A DNA stretch of 12,634 nt from Bryobacteraceae bacterium (GTDB lineage: Bacteria > Acidobacteriota > Terriglobia > Bryobacterales > Bryobacteraceae): positions 1 to 12,634 of the forward strand of contig JANXXV010000719.1 in assembly GCA_025350445.1 (NCBI GenBank), in the 5' to 3' direction. Under the pieces are notes generated by a model. The model was not told where the DNA came from, did no database searches, and saw nothing but the letters and a program-made list of their open reading frames with translations. Position numbers and translations under genes: made by a program. Position 1 is the first letter of the stretch. Each line of letters begins with the position of its first letter. Shown piece by piece: positions 1 through 7,640 of this stretch.

Positions 1-1059
1 GCGGCCGCGGGCGGCAATGGCATCGAGCTTCGCGTTGATGATGGGTTTTGAATCCGGGTGATAGCGGTGCGGGGTATTGGATCCGATTATGTGGGTCATC
101 CGCATGCCCTCTTCGGCCAGCGCTTTTGCCATCATGTCGGCGGCTTGCTTCTGGCCGTCGATCTCGCCACTGTATGTAACCAGCGGCAGGTTGTAGAAGT
201 TCGCGGCGTGATCGGTGGCGTCATAGAGATGCCAGAGCTTCTGTTCCCACCAGGTAGGCTTGATCTTTTCGCGGTCCCAGATTTTCAGGAAGTCGGCGGT
301 TTCGCTGAAGCCGGCGCCGGGGGCGGCTGCGGCCCAAAGGCCGGCGTGGTGCGCGGCGATGTGCCAAACGGCGGCGCCACCCATGCTGAATCCGCGGACC
401 AGAATGCGATTTTCATCGATGGCATAGTGGCTCTTGATTGCGTCGAGCGTTTCAAAGAAATCGACTTCGCCGGCGAAGCGGTTCGCGTTGCAATAGCGGC
501 CGTAGAGGTGGACCACGAACGTGTTGGCGGGCGTGAATTCGCCGGGGTTGCGCATGCGGTCCGTCAGGAAATTCACTTCGCTGAGGGTTTCGCCGCGGCC
601 ATGGAACCAGGCGTCCAGCCGCCATTGATTCGGCAGCGATGGCGAGTAGGTGGCGGGAATCACCAGGCCGTAAGGTTGGACGCTCTGGTCGATTTTGGAT
701 ATGTAGCCGCGGACTACCAGTCCGGTGGCGGTGGTCCAGGAAGCGGCGCCGTTCGCCAGTTCGGCGGCGCGCATTTGACCTTGGCGCAGCAGCTCCTTCG
801 CTTTATAGACGTCTTCCTGCTTGAAAAATTCGTTGTAGGTCAGGGCGTAGCGGACGGCTTCGTGAAAGATTTGCACATCGGGTAGCAGCGGATTTTCTTG
901 CAGCTTTTCGATGGACTGCGCCAGGCGTTTGAGGCCGGCTTGGAGGTCCTTCGTATCTTCCGGCGAGACGGCGATGCCGGGTGGCGGCACCGGCCTGATG
1001 TCTGCAATTTGCGCGGCCAGCGACGCGGCGGTGAGGAAGAGAACGGCGATGCGTTTCAT
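1..1059 (-). CDS. Exported alpha/beta hydrolase (prolyl-oligopeptidase/esterase-like), 3' end outside window
   Basis: An open frame runs on the minus strand from the ATG at 1059 to the window edge: 353 codons with no stop, so the C-terminus is missing. The protein starts MKRIAVLFLTAASLAAQ, a typical Sec signal peptide probably cut near residue 16. Residues about 130-350 look like an alpha/beta hydrolase fold. The nucleophile elbow is GFSMGG with Ser225 (codon 385-387), a likely acidic triad member is Asp301 in SGEIDGQK, and His331 or His334 in TPHRYHP is the likely catalytic base. This arrangement is typical of S9-like and esterase-type hydrolases that act outside the cytoplasm; the substrate cannot be told. 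An alanine- and charge-rich region (about 30-110) precedes the catalytic domain. It is divergent from the hydrolase at 1094 with only 34 bp between the starts. The opposite-strand frame over this gene is a shadow, as it lacks any recognisable motif. Confidence 0.85.
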   Translation of the reverse strand, partial: MKRIAVLFLTAASLAAQIADIRPVPPPGIAVSPEDTKDLQAGLKRLAQSIEKLQENPLLPDVQIFHEAVRYALTYNEFFKQEDVYKAKELLRQGQMRAAELANGAASWTTATGLVVRGYISKIDQSVQPYGLVIPATYSPSLPNQWRLDAWFHGRGETLSEVNFLTDRMRNPGEFTPANTFVVHLYGRYCNANRFAGEVDFFETLDAIKSHYAIDENRILVRGFSMGGAAVWHIAAHHAGLWAAAAPGAGFSETADFLKIWDREKIKPTWWEQKLWHLYDATDHAANFYNLPLVTYSGEIDGQKQAADMMAKALAEEGMRMTHIIGSNTPHRYHPDSKPIINAKLDAIAARGR

Positions 1060-1073
1060 GGTGGGAAGAATAA

Positions 1074-1079
1074 ATTATA
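1074..1079 (-). promoter_or_regulatory. Possible -10 box (TATAAT) for the left hydrolase
   Basis: The 34-bp gap between the divergent hydrolases is much richer in A and T than its surroundings and contains, on the minus strand, a perfect TATAAT 15 bases before the ATG at 1059. No convincing -35 hexamer lies 16-18 bp upstream, where the sequence is already inside the other gene. If used, the transcript would have a leader of only about 8 nt. Confidence 0.3.
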
Positions 1080-1093
1080 TATGATGATTCGAT

Positions 1094-2227
1094 ATGGCAC
1101 TGAAGATTTCGCGGCGGGCATTAGGGATGGCGGCGCTGGCCGGTACGATGGCGGCGCAGGCGCAGGAAGAAAAGCAGGAGGACCAATTGGAGGATCAGGC
1201 GCTGGATCCGGTTTACTGGACCCGAATGCGGCACGATTCGGCTCCGCTGCGGATGGCGTTTCGCGCCGGTGACAGAAAGCAGGCCGAGGCGTGGCAGAAG
1301 CAGTTGCGGGGGAAGGTGGCCGAGTTGCTGGGCGGATTCCCTGCAACCAAGGCTCCGCTGAATGCGCGGATCGTTTCAGTGAAGGAATTTCCTACATACC
1401 GCCGGGAGCGGTTTGTGTTTACCAGCCGGCCGGGCGTGATGGTGGCGGGGTATTTGCTGACACCTAAGAAGACGAGCGGGCCACATGCGGCGATGGTTTG
1501 CGTGCCGGGACACGGACGGGGCGTGGACGACATTGTGGGCATCGATGAGAAGGGCCGGGAACGCGAGGACAAGGCGGGCTATCAACACGACTTTGCGATT
1601 CAGGCGGTGGAGCATGGGATGGCGGCGGTGGCGATTGAGCCAATGGCATTCGGATGCCGGCGCGATGCGGTGACGAAGAAGAAGGGCGCGGGGACGTCGG
1701 CTTGCCAGCCGGCCGCGGGCGCGGCGCTGCTGTTCGGCGAGACGATGATCGGGTGGCGCGTTTACGACGTGATGCGGACCATCGACTGGATTGAGACGCG
1801 GAAAGATCTGGACAGCGCGCGCGTGGGCTGCATGGGGATTTCGGGCGGCGGGACGGTGACGCTGTTCACGACGGCGCTGGAGCCGCGGATCAAAGCGGCG
1901 ATGGTGAGCGGGTATTTGAATACGTTTAAGGATTGCATTTTGAGCATGTCGCACTGCATCGATAATTACGTGCCGGGGATTTTGCAGTGGGCAGAGATGT
2001 ACGACGTGGCCGGGCTGATTGCGCCGCGGCCCTTGTTTGCGGAGTCGGGAACGCGCGATCCGATATTTCCGATTGCGGCTAGCAGGGAAAGCTTTGCGCG
2101 GGTGAAGAACATTTACGGCGTGTTTGAGGCGGAGCGCGCGGTGGAACACGAGGTGTTCGAGGGAGTGCATCAATTCCACGGTGTGGCCGGATTGCCGTTT
2201 TTGGCGCGGCAGTTGGGGGTGGGGTAG
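1094..2227 (+). CDS. Tat-exported alpha/beta hydrolase, acetyl-xylan-esterase/dienelactone-hydrolase-like
   Basis: 377 residues. The N-terminus has a twin-arginine style signal (ISRRALGMAALAG, Arg7-Arg8, then a hydrophobic stretch ending MAAQAQ), suggesting export, possibly folded. The rest is an alpha/beta hydrolase of the broad Abhydrolase_7/AXE1-like group often annotated acetyl xylan esterase in acidobacteria. The oxyanion-side motif VCVPGHGRG is near residue 135. The nucleophile elbow is GISGGG with Ser250. Asp322 lies in SGTRDPIFP, and His359 or His362 lies in GVHQFHG, giving a full Ser-Asp-His set in the usual order. The length is normal for the family. The ATG at 1094 is chosen because the Tat motif follows at once; no clear Shine-Dalgarno is visible before it. 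The exact ester substrate is not predictable. Confidence 0.85.
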   Translation: MALKISRRALGMAALAGTMAAQAQEEKQEDQLEDQALDPVYWTRMRHDSAPLRMAFRAGDRKQAEAWQKQLRGKVAELLGGFPATKAPLNARIVSVKEFPTYRRERFVFTSRPGVMVAGYLLTPKKTSGPHAAMVCVPGHGRGVDDIVGIDEKGREREDKAGYQHDFAIQAVEHGMAAVAIEPMAFGCRRDAVTKKKGAGTSACQPAAGAALLFGETMIGWRVYDVMRTIDWIETRKDLDSARVGCMGISGGGTVTLFTTALEPRIKAAMVSGYLNTFKDCILSMSHCIDNYVPGILQWAEMYDVAGLIAPRPLFAESGTRDPIFPIAASRESFARVKNIYGVFEAERAVEHEVFEGVHQFHGVAGLPFLARQLGVG

Positions 2228-2283
2228 GGGCGTACCAGGACGCTTGTCCGCGGTCACCCATTCAGCTACTCTATGTGTGTCTC

Positions 2284-2289
2284 AGGAGG
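2284..2289 (+). promoter_or_regulatory. Shine-Dalgarno deciding the methyltransferase start
   Basis: A perfect AGGAGG sits 7 nt before the ATG at 2297 and fixes that start. An in-frame ATG at 2273 lies upstream of this box and would add eight residues, but it has no ribosome binding site. Confidence 0.75.
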
Positions 2290-2296
2290 CATCACA

Positions 2297-3375
2297 ATGA
2301 GCACCCCCACTACCGCTCCGGCAATCGACGGAGCGAAATTGAACGAGTTCATGGGCAAGGCAGTCTGCGACATGGGAGCAGCCATGCACGCGGTGCTGGT
2401 CTTGCTGGGCGACAGGCTTGGCCTGTATAAGGGGATGGCGGATTCACAACCCGTGACACCCACCGAACTGGCCACGCGAACCGGAACACACGAACGATAC
2501 GTCCGCGAATGGCTCAACGCCAACGCTGCCAGCGGCTACGTGACCTATGATCCCGCCGCTGGAACTTATACGCTGCCTCCGGAGCAGGCATTCGCGCTGG
2601 CCGTCGATAACAGTCCGGCGCATTTGCCTGGCTTCTTTCAGGTGATCTCGGCGTGCTTTAACGACGCTCCGAAAATTGAACAGGCTTTTCGAACCGGTGA
2701 AGGCGTCGGCTGGCACCAGCATCATCACGACCTGTACCACGGCACCGAGCGGTTCTTCCGTCCCAATTACATCGCGAACCTGACCAGCAGTTGGATTCCG
2801 GCGCTCAGCGGCGTGGAAGAGAAATTGAAGCGCGGGGCGAAAATTGCGGACATTGGATGCGGGCTCGGTTCCTCCACCATTCTGATGGCGAAGGCGTATC
2901 CGAATTCGAAGGTCTTCGGCTTCGATTATCATGCGCAGTCGATCGAGATGGCGCGCGAGATTGCGGCGAAGGAGGGCGTGGGCGACCGCATCACGTTCGA
3001 GGTGGCGCCGGCGAAGGCGTTCCCCGGGAAGGATTACGATTTCGTCGCGTTCTTCGTTTGCTGGCACGATATGGGGACCCGGCAGGGGTGGCCCGCTATG
3101 TGCGATCGGCAATGAAGCCGGACGGCACGTGGATGATTGTGGAGCCGTTTGCGGAAAATGCGACGGAGGCGAACCACAATCCGGTGGGCCGCGTGTTCTA
3201 CTCCGCGTCGACACTGTTGTGCGTTCCGGCTTCGCTGGCGCAGGAAGTGGGCGCGGCACTGGGCGCGCAGGCGGGCGAGGGGCGGTTGCGCGAGGTTGTC
3301 ACGGCGGGTGGTTTCACGCATTTTCGGCGGGCGGCGCAGACGCCGTTTAATTTGGTGTTCGAGGCGAAACCGTAG
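2297..3375 (+). pseudogene. Class I SAM-dependent methyltransferase (Rv2258c-like), split by a -1 frameshift
   Basis: Reading from the ATG at 2297, residues 1-90 form a winged-helix dimerisation domain with the sensor-like phrase GRLGLYKGMAD-type (here DRLGLYKGMAD) and the HERYVREWLNANAASGY helix. A Rossmann methyltransferase fold follows with SAM motif I, DIGCGLGSS (Asp185 onwards), and the acidic motif II near VFGFDYHAQS. After codon 260 (GGG, 3074-3076) the frame is lost and ends at 3115. In the +2-shifted frame the family sequence continues immediately (DPAGVARYVRSAMKPDG, then the C-terminal strand) to a stop at 3375. Restoring one G in the GGGG run at 3073-3076 gives a 359-residue protein of normal length. 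Both halves are otherwise undamaged, so the lesion is recent or a sequencing error. The methyl acceptor is unknown; relatives are often small-molecule methyltransferases. Confidence 0.85.
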
Positions 3376-3465
3376 GGGAGCGCCGGGAAAGGCAGTTCGG
3401 TGGCGGCGGCACATGCAAATGCCCGGGCGCCACGGTAGACGCTGCCGTCAGATTAAATTCGCCTC

Positions 3466-3487
3466 AACCCGAGGCCGGGTTTGTGTG
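3466..3487 (+). terminator. Possible weak terminator after the methyltransferase
   Basis: A perfect 6-bp stem AACCCG/CGGGTT with an AGGC loop spans 3466-3481 and is followed by TTGTGTG. It lies 90 nt past the methyltransferase stop. The T tract is short and interrupted, so intrinsic termination is uncertain. Confidence 0.3.
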
Positions 3488-3596
3488 ATGGAGGCGGCGA
3501 TTCAAGGAAGTTGGGCATATGCCTGGCGCAGATGGTTACCGTCCGACAGTATTTCGTGAGACGGCCGCCGTCGTTTGCGGAAGCGGGACGGGGCGT

Positions 3597-3629
3597 CCGG
3601 TGCAGTCCGGGGGGACTGCCCCACCGGGC
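3597..3629. repeat. Hairpin element A (REP-like), related to element B at 7641
   Basis: Two stacked stems can form: CCGGTG (3597-3602) with CACCGG (3622-3627), and CAGTCC (3603-3608) with GGACTG (3613-3618), with loop GGGG and a CCC bulge. It shares TCCGGGGGGAC (10 of 11 bases) and CCCACCGGGC (10 of 10) with the element after the PSD1 gene at 7641-7688, where a second small hairpin lies between those two blocks. The two copies suggest a dispersed intergenic repeat family. Confidence 0.5.
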
Positions 3630-3671
3630 GGCTGTCAGAGCAATTACCTGAGTCAGGCACATACCGGGTTT

Positions 3672-3848
3672 ATGGAAATATCCGATGAGGACATCCTGCG
3701 AAATGTGGAATCTATCAGCCAGGCTGAGCAGCTTCGGCTCATTTCGGAAGCAGGTGAGTATATGCGTTTGCAGGCTGCGCCGGAAGCTAGAACGAGCATC
3801 CTGGATCTATAGGGGTTGGGCAAGGAAACCTGGCAGCGTGTTGACGCG
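3672..3848 (+). pseudogene. VapB-type antitoxin relic (internal stop, lost C-terminal tail)
   Basis: From the ATG at 3672 the frame reads MEISDEDILRNVESIS and continues to SILDL, then a TAG at 3810-3812. Without a frame change it goes on as GLGKETWQRVDA. The phrase ILDLxGLGKETWQxVDA is characteristic, from memory of the family, of the small antitoxins encoded just before PIN toxins of this type, which normally continue with about 12 more residues such as xEYVxRERxSW. Here the tail is absent: 4 nt after VDA comes the ATG of the PIN toxin relic. So the gene carries a nonsense codon and probably a short deletion. The truncated 46-residue product would lack the C-terminal toxin-binding part. No Shine-Dalgarno is apparent. 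The family assignment rests on the recalled motif and on the PIN gene next door. Confidence 0.6.
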
Positions 3849-3852
3849 CCTC

Positions 3853-4585
3853 ATGGAAAGGATAGAGGGGCTGCGCGGCACGATCGTGGGTTTGGACACA
3901 GCTCCTCCGATTTACCTCATCGAAGAGAATCCGGCTGTTCTTTCAGTTGTCCGATCTCTTTTCGAAGCTCTTGATCGCGGTGAATTTCGAGTCGTCAGTT
4001 CCAGACCGACCCTGACTTAGGTCCTAGTAAATCCAATGCGCCGCGGTGACCAAGAGCTGACCGGCGTGTATCGTCGAATACTTTTACACGCCAGGCACGT
4101 CACGATGGCTTCGGTTTCTGAAATCATCACCGACGAGGCGGCCCAACTACGGGCTCGACATAGCTTGCGAACTCCGGATGCGATTCGAATCGCAACGGCG
4201 ATTGCCCATGATCGGTTCCGCCTGCTTCAACCTCATTTGGAGGATCACCGCCCGTTAAAGGCGGTCGCCGCGCCGGGCAAGAATCCCGTTCCGAAGCGCT
4301 CAACGCGGGGTGTGATTGTATCGGCAGTTTGGCCTGACCGCCCTCGCGCGCAAGAAGCGAACAGACACCTGCCGGCAGGGCGAAGGCATCGCACTACAGA
4401 AGCCGCCGATTCCAGTTGCAGCGATCTGCCGTCAAGCGAGGCGGCTGGCGCAAAGTTCTACGCCAAATGATTTGCAAAGTGACAGTTCGGGAGCTTCGTG
4501 TTTTCCGGCCAACGATAGTGACCTTCCAAGCGTTGCTCCCCTGAAGACGATAGTGCTGAACGAACTCATACCCAAGCGGTTCTGA
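3853..4585 (+). pseudogene. VapC-like PIN-domain ribonuclease toxin relic, interrupted by an insert
   Basis: Three separated blocks rebuild one PIN protein. Block 1 (3853-4017) starts MERIEGLRGTIVGLDTAPP, with first catalytic Asp15, and ends SSRPTLT. Next is TAG at 4018-4020, where the family has the Glu of TLTEV. Block 2 (4021-4209), in the same frame, runs VLVNPMRRGDQELTGVYRR through LRTPDAIRIATAIAH, with the third acidic residue Asp109. Block 3 (4490-4585), in another frame, reads GASCFPANDSDLPSVAPLK and ends IVLNELIPKRF with TGA; its AND carries the fourth acidic residue. Joining 4209 to 4490 restores a normal ATAI-xx-GAxxF...ND order. PIN domains are Mg2+-dependent ribonucleases; this copy cannot make an active enzyme. 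Its tail ends 34 bp before the PSD1 gene. Confidence 0.7.
4210..4489 (+). mobile_element. 280-bp insert resembling the N-terminal part of a Mu/IS481-like transposase, degraded
   Basis: The insert lies between two PIN-toxin segments that join cleanly without it, and its 280 bp (not a multiple of three) explains the frame change. In the entry frame it reads RFRLLQPHLEDHRPLKAVAA. One base over, from 4277, it reads ARIPFRSAQRGV, TGA (4313-4315), then YRQFGLTALARKKR and GIALQKPPIPVAAICRQARRLAQ. This order resembles, from memory, the helix-turn-helix region of Mu-type/rve transposases of the pattern PHLEDG...IPxRTAQRW...YRxxGLxxLARKxR...LALxxPPxxVAAxxRQ. The catalytic domain and terminal repeats are absent, and no target-site duplication is evident at the junctions. 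It is therefore a relic, at best. The transposase identity is the least secure part of this call. Confidence 0.45.
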
Positions 4586-4619
4586 GACGCGCGCCTGGAC
4601 CAGAGCGCCGGGATTGCAT

Positions 4620-7600
4620 ATGCTATCTAGTGTGAAAGCTTTGCTAGCCGGTTTGGCTGCCGTGTTGCCGCTGTTGGGCGATCCAGGCGTGGAATATTTT
4701 GAAACGAAAGTGCGCCCGCTGCTGGCGGCGAAGTGCTTTGCGTGCCACAGCGCGAAGCTGGCCTCGCCGATGGGCGGGTTGCGGTTTGACGATCCGCAGG
4801 TGGCGCGTTCCGTGGTGAAGCCTAAGGATGCCGACGCCAGCCGCATGATTCAGGCGGTGCGGTATCAAACGATCGGGATGCCGCCGGGCGGGAAGCTGAA
4901 GGATGAAGACATCGCCACGCTGGTGAAGTGGGTGGAGATGGGCGCTCCGGTGCCGGAGATAGCTGTCACGGCGGCGACCGGCAAGGGAGCTGCAAATCAT
5001 TGGGCGTGGCAGTCATTGCGGCCGGGGGCAGGGTCTATTGATGTGCAAGTGCGGGCAAAGGTGCAGGAGAACGGACTCGCGCCGTCGCCGCGGGCTGACC
5101 ATCGTACGCTGATTCGCCGTTTGAGTTTTGACTTGACGGGATTGCCGCCTGCCGCCGGAGACTTCGCGTTGCCCGTGGAACAGGCGGTGGACCGCTATCT
5201 GGCGTCGCCGCGATTCGGGGAACGTTGGGCGCGGCATTGGATGGATGTGGCGCGGTATGCCGACACGGGATTCCTGGGACGCGCGTTTCTGGTTTCGTTC
5301 GGATACCGCGATTGGCTGATCGACGCATTCAACCGCGATGTTCCTTACGATCGCTTTATCGCGCTGCAATTGGCGGCGGATCAGATGAATGGCACCGGCA
5401 AACGGGACTACGCTGCGCTGGGATTCCTGTCGCTGGGCGTGAATCCGAATCGCGCGGTGGATCTGCCGGATGTTGTGGACGACAAGATCGACCTGGTAAC
5501 GCGCGGCCTGTTGGGGTTGACCGTGAGTTGCGCACGCTGTCACGATCATAAATTCGATCCGATTCCCACGAAGGACTATTACTCGTTGTATGGGGTATTC
5601 GCGAATACCAGGTATGGCGTGGAGCCGGTGCGGGCCGGGGCGTTGCCGGAGTTTTATGAGAAGCGCGCGGCAGACCGGAAGCGGATTCGGGAAGAGTATA
5701 TCCGGGAGCGGATAGAGGTTTTGCGGACGGAGTTCCGGGATGCGAAAGAGATCAGGCGGTATCTGGACGCACTCTGGGACGGGCGCAAGACGGGCGGGGC
5801 GCGGCTGGAGAATCTGGCTCGGGAGAAGAATCTGAATTCGCTGGTGCTGGCGCGTTGGGCCGGGCGAATTCTGGATGCGAAAAAAGACGATCCGTGGTTT
5901 GCCGAGTGGCATGCGGCGGAGAGCAATCCGAGCGCGCAATTTGTCGAGCGGTTGACTAATCCGGTAGATCCCAAATGGAAGGGGCTGCTCTACGGGCCGG
6001 ACGCGCCGCCGGAGGTTCCGTTGGTGGACTTTCCGTCCATCATGACGGAAGGGGATTCGAATACCACGCGGAATTTGCAGTGGCAATACGAGCAGATGTT
6101 GAATGACGCGGCCTATCGCGGATCGAAGGGGCTGGTATTGGGGGCGGAGGACCGGTCCCCATTGAAGCCGTCGTTCGTATTTACGCGCGGGAATCAGAAT
6201 GATCCGGGCGATGCCGTGGGCCGGTGTTTTCCGTCGGTGCTGATAAAGAGTCAGGTATGTTTTGAGAAGGGTTCGGGACGGTTGGAGTTGGCGCAAGCCA
6301 TCACTAACGAGCGCAACCCGGTGGCGGCGCGCATAATGGTGAACCGTGTTTGGCAGCATTTGTTTGGAGAGGGGTTGGTGCGGACGCCGAGCGACTTTGG
6401 TGCGCGCGGGGACCTGCCGACGCATCCGGAGTTACTGGATACGCTTGCGGCGGATTTCATGAAAGATGGCTGGTCAATGAAGCGGCTGATCCGGCGGATG
6501 GCGCTGTCGGAAACGTATCTGCAATCGAGCGCGGATCGGGCGGAGGCGCGGCAGAAAGATCCGGAGAACAAACTGTTGTGGCGCATGCCGCGGCGGCGGC
6601 TGGATTTCGAATCGCTGCGGGATGCGATGTTGACGGTGGCGGGACGGATGGATGAGAGTATTGGCGGGCAGCCGATTTCGATTGTGGCGGTTCCGGCGGA
6701 TCCGCGGCGGACGTTATATGCCATGATCGAGCGCGAGCGTCCGCTGGCACTTTTGAAAACCTTCGATGTGGCCGATCCCGAGCAGCATTCGCCGCAGCGG
6801 TATCAGACTACGGTTCCGCAGCAGGGGCTGTTCCTTTTGAACAGTCCGTTTGTGGGTGAGATGGCGCGGGCGCTGGCGGCGCGGGCGCGGGATGTGCGCG
6901 AATTGTACCGCCTGGCGTTGGGCCGGGACGCTAGCGAAAAAGAGGTTTTACAGGCGGAGCCCTTCTGGAGTGCCCGATCGGAAGCGGATACGGTTCCGGA
7001 CGCTGGACCGTGGCGGTATGGGACGGCGCGGTTGGATGCGGAGAGTGGAAAGGTCAGCCGGTTTAAGCCGTTCCGTTATTACACTGGAAAGTCATGGCAG
7101 GATGCTTCCGCGGGACTGGATGCGGTGACGGGTGTGTCGAAGTTGACGGCGAACGGCGGCGCTCCGGGAGACGATTTGTCCAGCGCGGTGGTGCGGCGGT
7201 GGGTATCGCCAGTGGATGGGGTGATGGATGTGCAGGGCAAGCTGGTGTTGTCGGTGGGGGCGTTCGAGCAGCGGTTCCATTTGAGCAATGGCATTCGGGG
7301 CTGGGTGGTGTCGAGCCGGACGGGTTTGTTGGGAAAATGGCGGGTGGATTCGCCGCCGCCGCCGAAGGATGGGATTACGTATCCGCCGAGTCCGAGTGTG
7401 ACGACGGAGTTGATAGGGATTGCGGTGGAGCGAGGGGAGACGATTGATTTTGTGGTGGATTCCGACGGAGATTATGAGGCTGATGATTTTCAGTGGAGTC
7501 CTGTGGTTGCTGTAGGGGAGAAGAAGTGGGATGCGGGGAAGGAGTTTGCCGGGCCGCCGATCAGGAAGCTTAGACCGCGGGAACAATTGGCGCAGGTTTT

Positions 7601-7634
7601 GTTGTTGACGAATGAATTTGCATTTTTGGACTGA
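4620..7634 (+). CDS. Planctomycete-type cytochrome PSCyt1 / PSCyt2 (DUF1549) / PSD1 (DUF1553) protein
   Basis: 1004 residues from the ATG at 4620; an in-frame TTG two codons earlier is possible but less likely, and no strong Shine-Dalgarno is seen for either. A signal peptide covers residues 1-20 (SSVKALLAGLAAVLPLLG). PSCyt1 (about 24-110) contains the haem-binding motif C39-F-A-C42-H43. PSCyt2/DUF1549 (about 158-345) contains RRLSFDLTGLPP, ASPRFGERWARHWMDVARYAD and a second CxxCH, C304-A-R-C-H308, in SCARCHDHKFDPIPTKDYY. PSD1/DUF1553 (about 555-780) contains NERNPVAARIMVNRVWQHLFG, THPELLDTLAADF and MALSETYLQSS. A further beta-rich region (about 790-985), with VSPVDGVMDV and DFVVDSDGDYEADDF, follows. 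The family is periplasmic or secreted and of unknown reaction; it is expanded in planctomycetes, verrucomicrobia and Solibacter-like acidobacteria and usually sits next to a DUF1501 gene, as here. Confidence 0.9.
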   Translation: MLSSVKALLAGLAAVLPLLGDPGVEYFETKVRPLLAAKCFACHSAKLASPMGGLRFDDPQVARSVVKPKDADASRMIQAVRYQTIGMPPGGKLKDEDIATLVKWVEMGAPVPEIAVTAATGKGAANHWAWQSLRPGAGSIDVQVRAKVQENGLAPSPRADHRTLIRRLSFDLTGLPPAAGDFALPVEQAVDRYLASPRFGERWARHWMDVARYADTGFLGRAFLVSFGYRDWLIDAFNRDVPYDRFIALQLAADQMNGTGKRDYAALGFLSLGVNPNRAVDLPDVVDDKIDLVTRGLLGLTVSCARCHDHKFDPIPTKDYYSLYGVFANTRYGVEPVRAGALPEFYEKRAADRKRIREEYIRERIEVLRTEFRDAKEIRRYLDALWDGRKTGGARLENLAREKNLNSLVLARWAGRILDAKKDDPWFAEWHAAESNPSAQFVERLTNPVDPKWKGLLYGPDAPPEVPLVDFPSIMTEGDSNTTRNLQWQYEQMLNDAAYRGSKGLVLGAEDRSPLKPSFVFTRGNQNDPGDAVGRCFPSVLIKSQVCFEKGSGRLELAQAITNERNPVAARIMVNRVWQHLFGEGLVRTPSDFGARGDLPTHPELLDTLAADFMKDGWSMKRLIRRMALSETYLQSSADRAEARQKDPENKLLWRMPRRRLDFESLRDAMLTVAGRMDESIGGQPISIVAVPADPRRTLYAMIERERPLALLKTFDVADPEQHSPQRYQTTVPQQGLFLLNSPFVGEMARALAARARDVRELYRLALGRDASEKEVLQAEPFWSARSEADTVPDAGPWRYGTARLDAESGKVSRFKPFRYYTGKSWQDASAGLDAVTGVSKLTANGGAPGDDLSSAVVRRWVSPVDGVMDVQGKLVLSVGAFEQRFHLSNGIRGWVVSSRTGLLGKWRVDSPPPPKDGITYPPSPSVTTELIGIAVERGETIDFVVDSDGDYEADDFQWSPVVAVGEKKWDAGKEFAGPPIRKLRPREQLAQVLLLTNEFAFLD

Positions 7635-7640
7635 AGAAGA

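Larger units (their letters stand above)
3376..3671. other. Non-coding gap with hairpins
   Basis: This stretch between the methyltransferase and the antitoxin relic has no open frame with recognisable protein features. It contains the stem at 3466-3481 and the longer hairpin at 3597-3627 described separately. A frame open from 3519 into the antitoxin relic exists, but its first 51 codons look like unselected sequence. Confidence 0.5.

Noticed and set aside
58..885. Long plus-strand open frame of 275 codons
   Set aside because: It is the antisense shadow of the left hydrolase, whose minus-strand frame has a signal peptide and a Ser-Asp-His set; the plus-strand product has no recognisable motif.
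2238..2249. GGAC-GCTT-GTCC stem after the esterase as terminator
   Set aside because: Only a 4-bp stem with no T tract; within chance expectation.
1376..2257. Long minus-strand frame of 293 codons
   Set aside because: Arg/His/Pro-rich antisense shadow of the esterase at 1094; this composition is typical of reverse frames of GC-rich genes.
3519..3671. N-terminal extension of the antitoxin relic
   Set aside because: The 51 residues before MEISDEDIL look random and overlap hairpin element A; the family normally begins at the ATG at 3672.
4247..4265. ACCGCC/GGCGGT hairpin inside the insert as an IS end
   Set aside because: It lies in the middle of the transposase-like reading frame, not at either junction, and has no partner at the other end.
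5013..6425. Minus-strand frame of 470 codons
   Set aside because: Antisense shadow of the PSD1 gene, rich in Arg, Pro and His and without family features.
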